13,867 bases of DNA from an uncultured Clostridium sp. (GTDB lineage Bacteria; Bacillota; Clostridia; Lachnospirales; Lachnospiraceae): contig CALHQJ010000054.1 of assembly GCA_938036545.1 (NCBI GenBank), positions 1-13,867 on the forward strand, written 5' to 3'. Shown one piece after another: positions 13,106 to 13,867 of the stretch. The notes beneath the pieces are model-generated. The model saw only the letters and a program-made list of their open reading frames with translations. It was not told where the DNA came from and did not search any database. Each line of letters opens with the position of its first letter. Position 1 is the stretch's first letter. A program made the position numbers and the translations under genes.

Positions 13106-13867
13106 ATGGCGTTAAAAAAGAGAAATATCATTGTAGGACAGTCTGGAGGACCGACGTCCGTAATCAACTCCAGTTTGGCAGGCGTTTATAAGACAGCCAA
13201 AGAGAGAGGGTTCCATAAGGTGTATGGAATGCTTCACGGAGTCCAGGGCCTTTTGGATGAGCAGTATGTAGACCTGTCAACCCAGATTCATTCCGACATG
13301 GATATTGAATTGTTAAAGAGAACCCCGTCTGCATTTTTGGGATCCTGCCGCTATAAGCTGCCAGAGATCCACACCAATCCGGAAGTTTACGAAAAGATTT
13401 TTGCTATTTTAGATAAACTTCAGATTGAAGTGTTTATCTATATCGGCGGCAATGATTCCATGGATACCATTAAAAAGCTGTCGGATTACGCCATTGTAAA
13501 GGGACACAACCAGAAGTTTTTAGGTGTTCCAAAGACCATTGACAACGATTTGGCCCTTACGGATCATACTCCTGGCTATGGCAGCGCTGCCAAATATATC
13601 GGCGCTTCTACAAAAGAGATTATTCGTGACGCACTGGGCCTTACTTATAATAAGAGCATGATTACCATTATTGAAGTAATGGGCCGTAATGCAGGCTGGC
13701 TTACCGGCGCTACGGCGCTGGCCAAAACAGAAGAGTGTGAAGGGCCGGATTTGATTTATCTGCCGGAACTTCCCTTTGATTTGGAGAAATGTTTAAAGAA
13801 GTTAGTCCGGCATGAGCATACTACCATAACCATACTTGCTGTTACGTGTTCCTATTGCCTGATTGGC
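13106..13867 (+). CDS. 6-phosphofructokinase, pyrophosphate-type (3' end cut)
   Basis: Open from ATG 13106 (GGGGG at 13093-13097 upstream) to the window end, 254 residues. Phosphofructokinase motifs are in order: IIVGQSGGPTSVINSSLAG (8-26), the phosphate-donor site GGNDSM (114-119), catalytic PKTIDNDL (142-149, D146 and D148), TPGYGSAAKY (155-164) and the substrate segment EVMGRNAGWL (190-199). The aspartate after GGN and the lysine in PKTIDND, where ATP enzymes have glycines (GGDGS, PGTIDND), point to a pyrophosphate-using enzyme that converts fructose 6-phosphate to the 1,6-bisphosphate in glycolysis. Donor choice is inferred from these two positions. Residues 235-254 do not look like the family in any frame. 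The gene has its own promoter and is the first of a rightward unit. Confidence 0.92.
   Translation, partial: MALKKRNIIVGQSGGPTSVINSSLAGVYKTAKERGFHKVYGMLHGVQGLLDEQYVDLSTQIHSDMDIELLKRTPSAFLGSCRYKLPEIHTNPEVYEKIFAILDKLQIEVFIYIGGNDSMDTIKKLSDYAIVKGHNQKFLGVPKTIDNDLALTDHTPGYGSAAKYIGASTKEIIRDALGLTYNKSMITIIEVMGRNAGWLTGATALAKTEECEGPDLIYLPELPFDLEKCLKKLVRHEHTTITILAVTCSYCLIG

Overview
The window looks like chromosomal DNA from a low-GC Gram-positive anaerobe, most likely Clostridia of the Lachnospiraceae type. This rests on the McsA-McsB-ClpC cluster followed by radA, strong GGAGG ribosome sites, consensus sigma-A promoters (TTGACA-N17-TATAAT), a PPi-type phosphofructokinase and a MepA-like MATE pump. Family assignments come from reading the proteins by eye; no search was run.

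Left part (1-5119). A leftward gene (cut at the window edge) encodes a UDP-glucose 6-dehydrogenase with an unexpected N-terminal XRE/Cro-type helix-turn-helix. Two copies of a palindrome, AAAAC-CA-GTTTT, lie on either side of its promoter, which suggests autoregulation. Rightward genes follow: a VanZ-family membrane protein (TTG start), then a MarR regulator translationally coupled to a MATE efflux pump. The marR promoter is a perfect consensus inside the 3' end of vanZ and carries two TCCGA-N2-TCGGA palindromes. A secreted metallo-beta-lactamase-fold lipoprotein has its own promoter, which is embedded in an inverted repeat.

Middle (5198-6107). A decayed Mrp/Mnh-type cation/proton antiporter locus: an mrpE with an internal deletion and a shifted C-terminus, then a collapsed antiporter-like (MrpD/A, NuoL-like) subunit with an in-frame stop, two opposite frameshifts and a large internal deletion. 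Two abutting strong hairpins lie at its end.

Protein quality-control block (6135-10720). A YtrA-type GntR regulator sits where Firmicutes usually have ctsR, followed by mcsA, mcsB and clpC in tight order. McsA and McsB mark proteins by arginine phosphorylation, and ClpC unfolds them for ClpP. McsB departs from the family consensus at two active-site motifs. A small conserved-looking protein of unknown function with its own promoter and the DNA-repair protein RadA follow.

Right end (12610-13867). A radA terminator, a bidirectional terminator, a leftward tRNA-Trp(CCA) with its own promoter, and the start of a PPi-type 6-phosphofructokinase gene cut by the window end. The final 60 bases of that gene do not resemble the family.

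The main points of interest are the HTH-dehydrogenase fusion with its paired operators, the GntR-for-CtsR replacement with a matching palindrome cluster, the altered McsB motifs, and the collapsed antiporter locus. I saw no CRISPR array, transposase, phage gene or rRNA.
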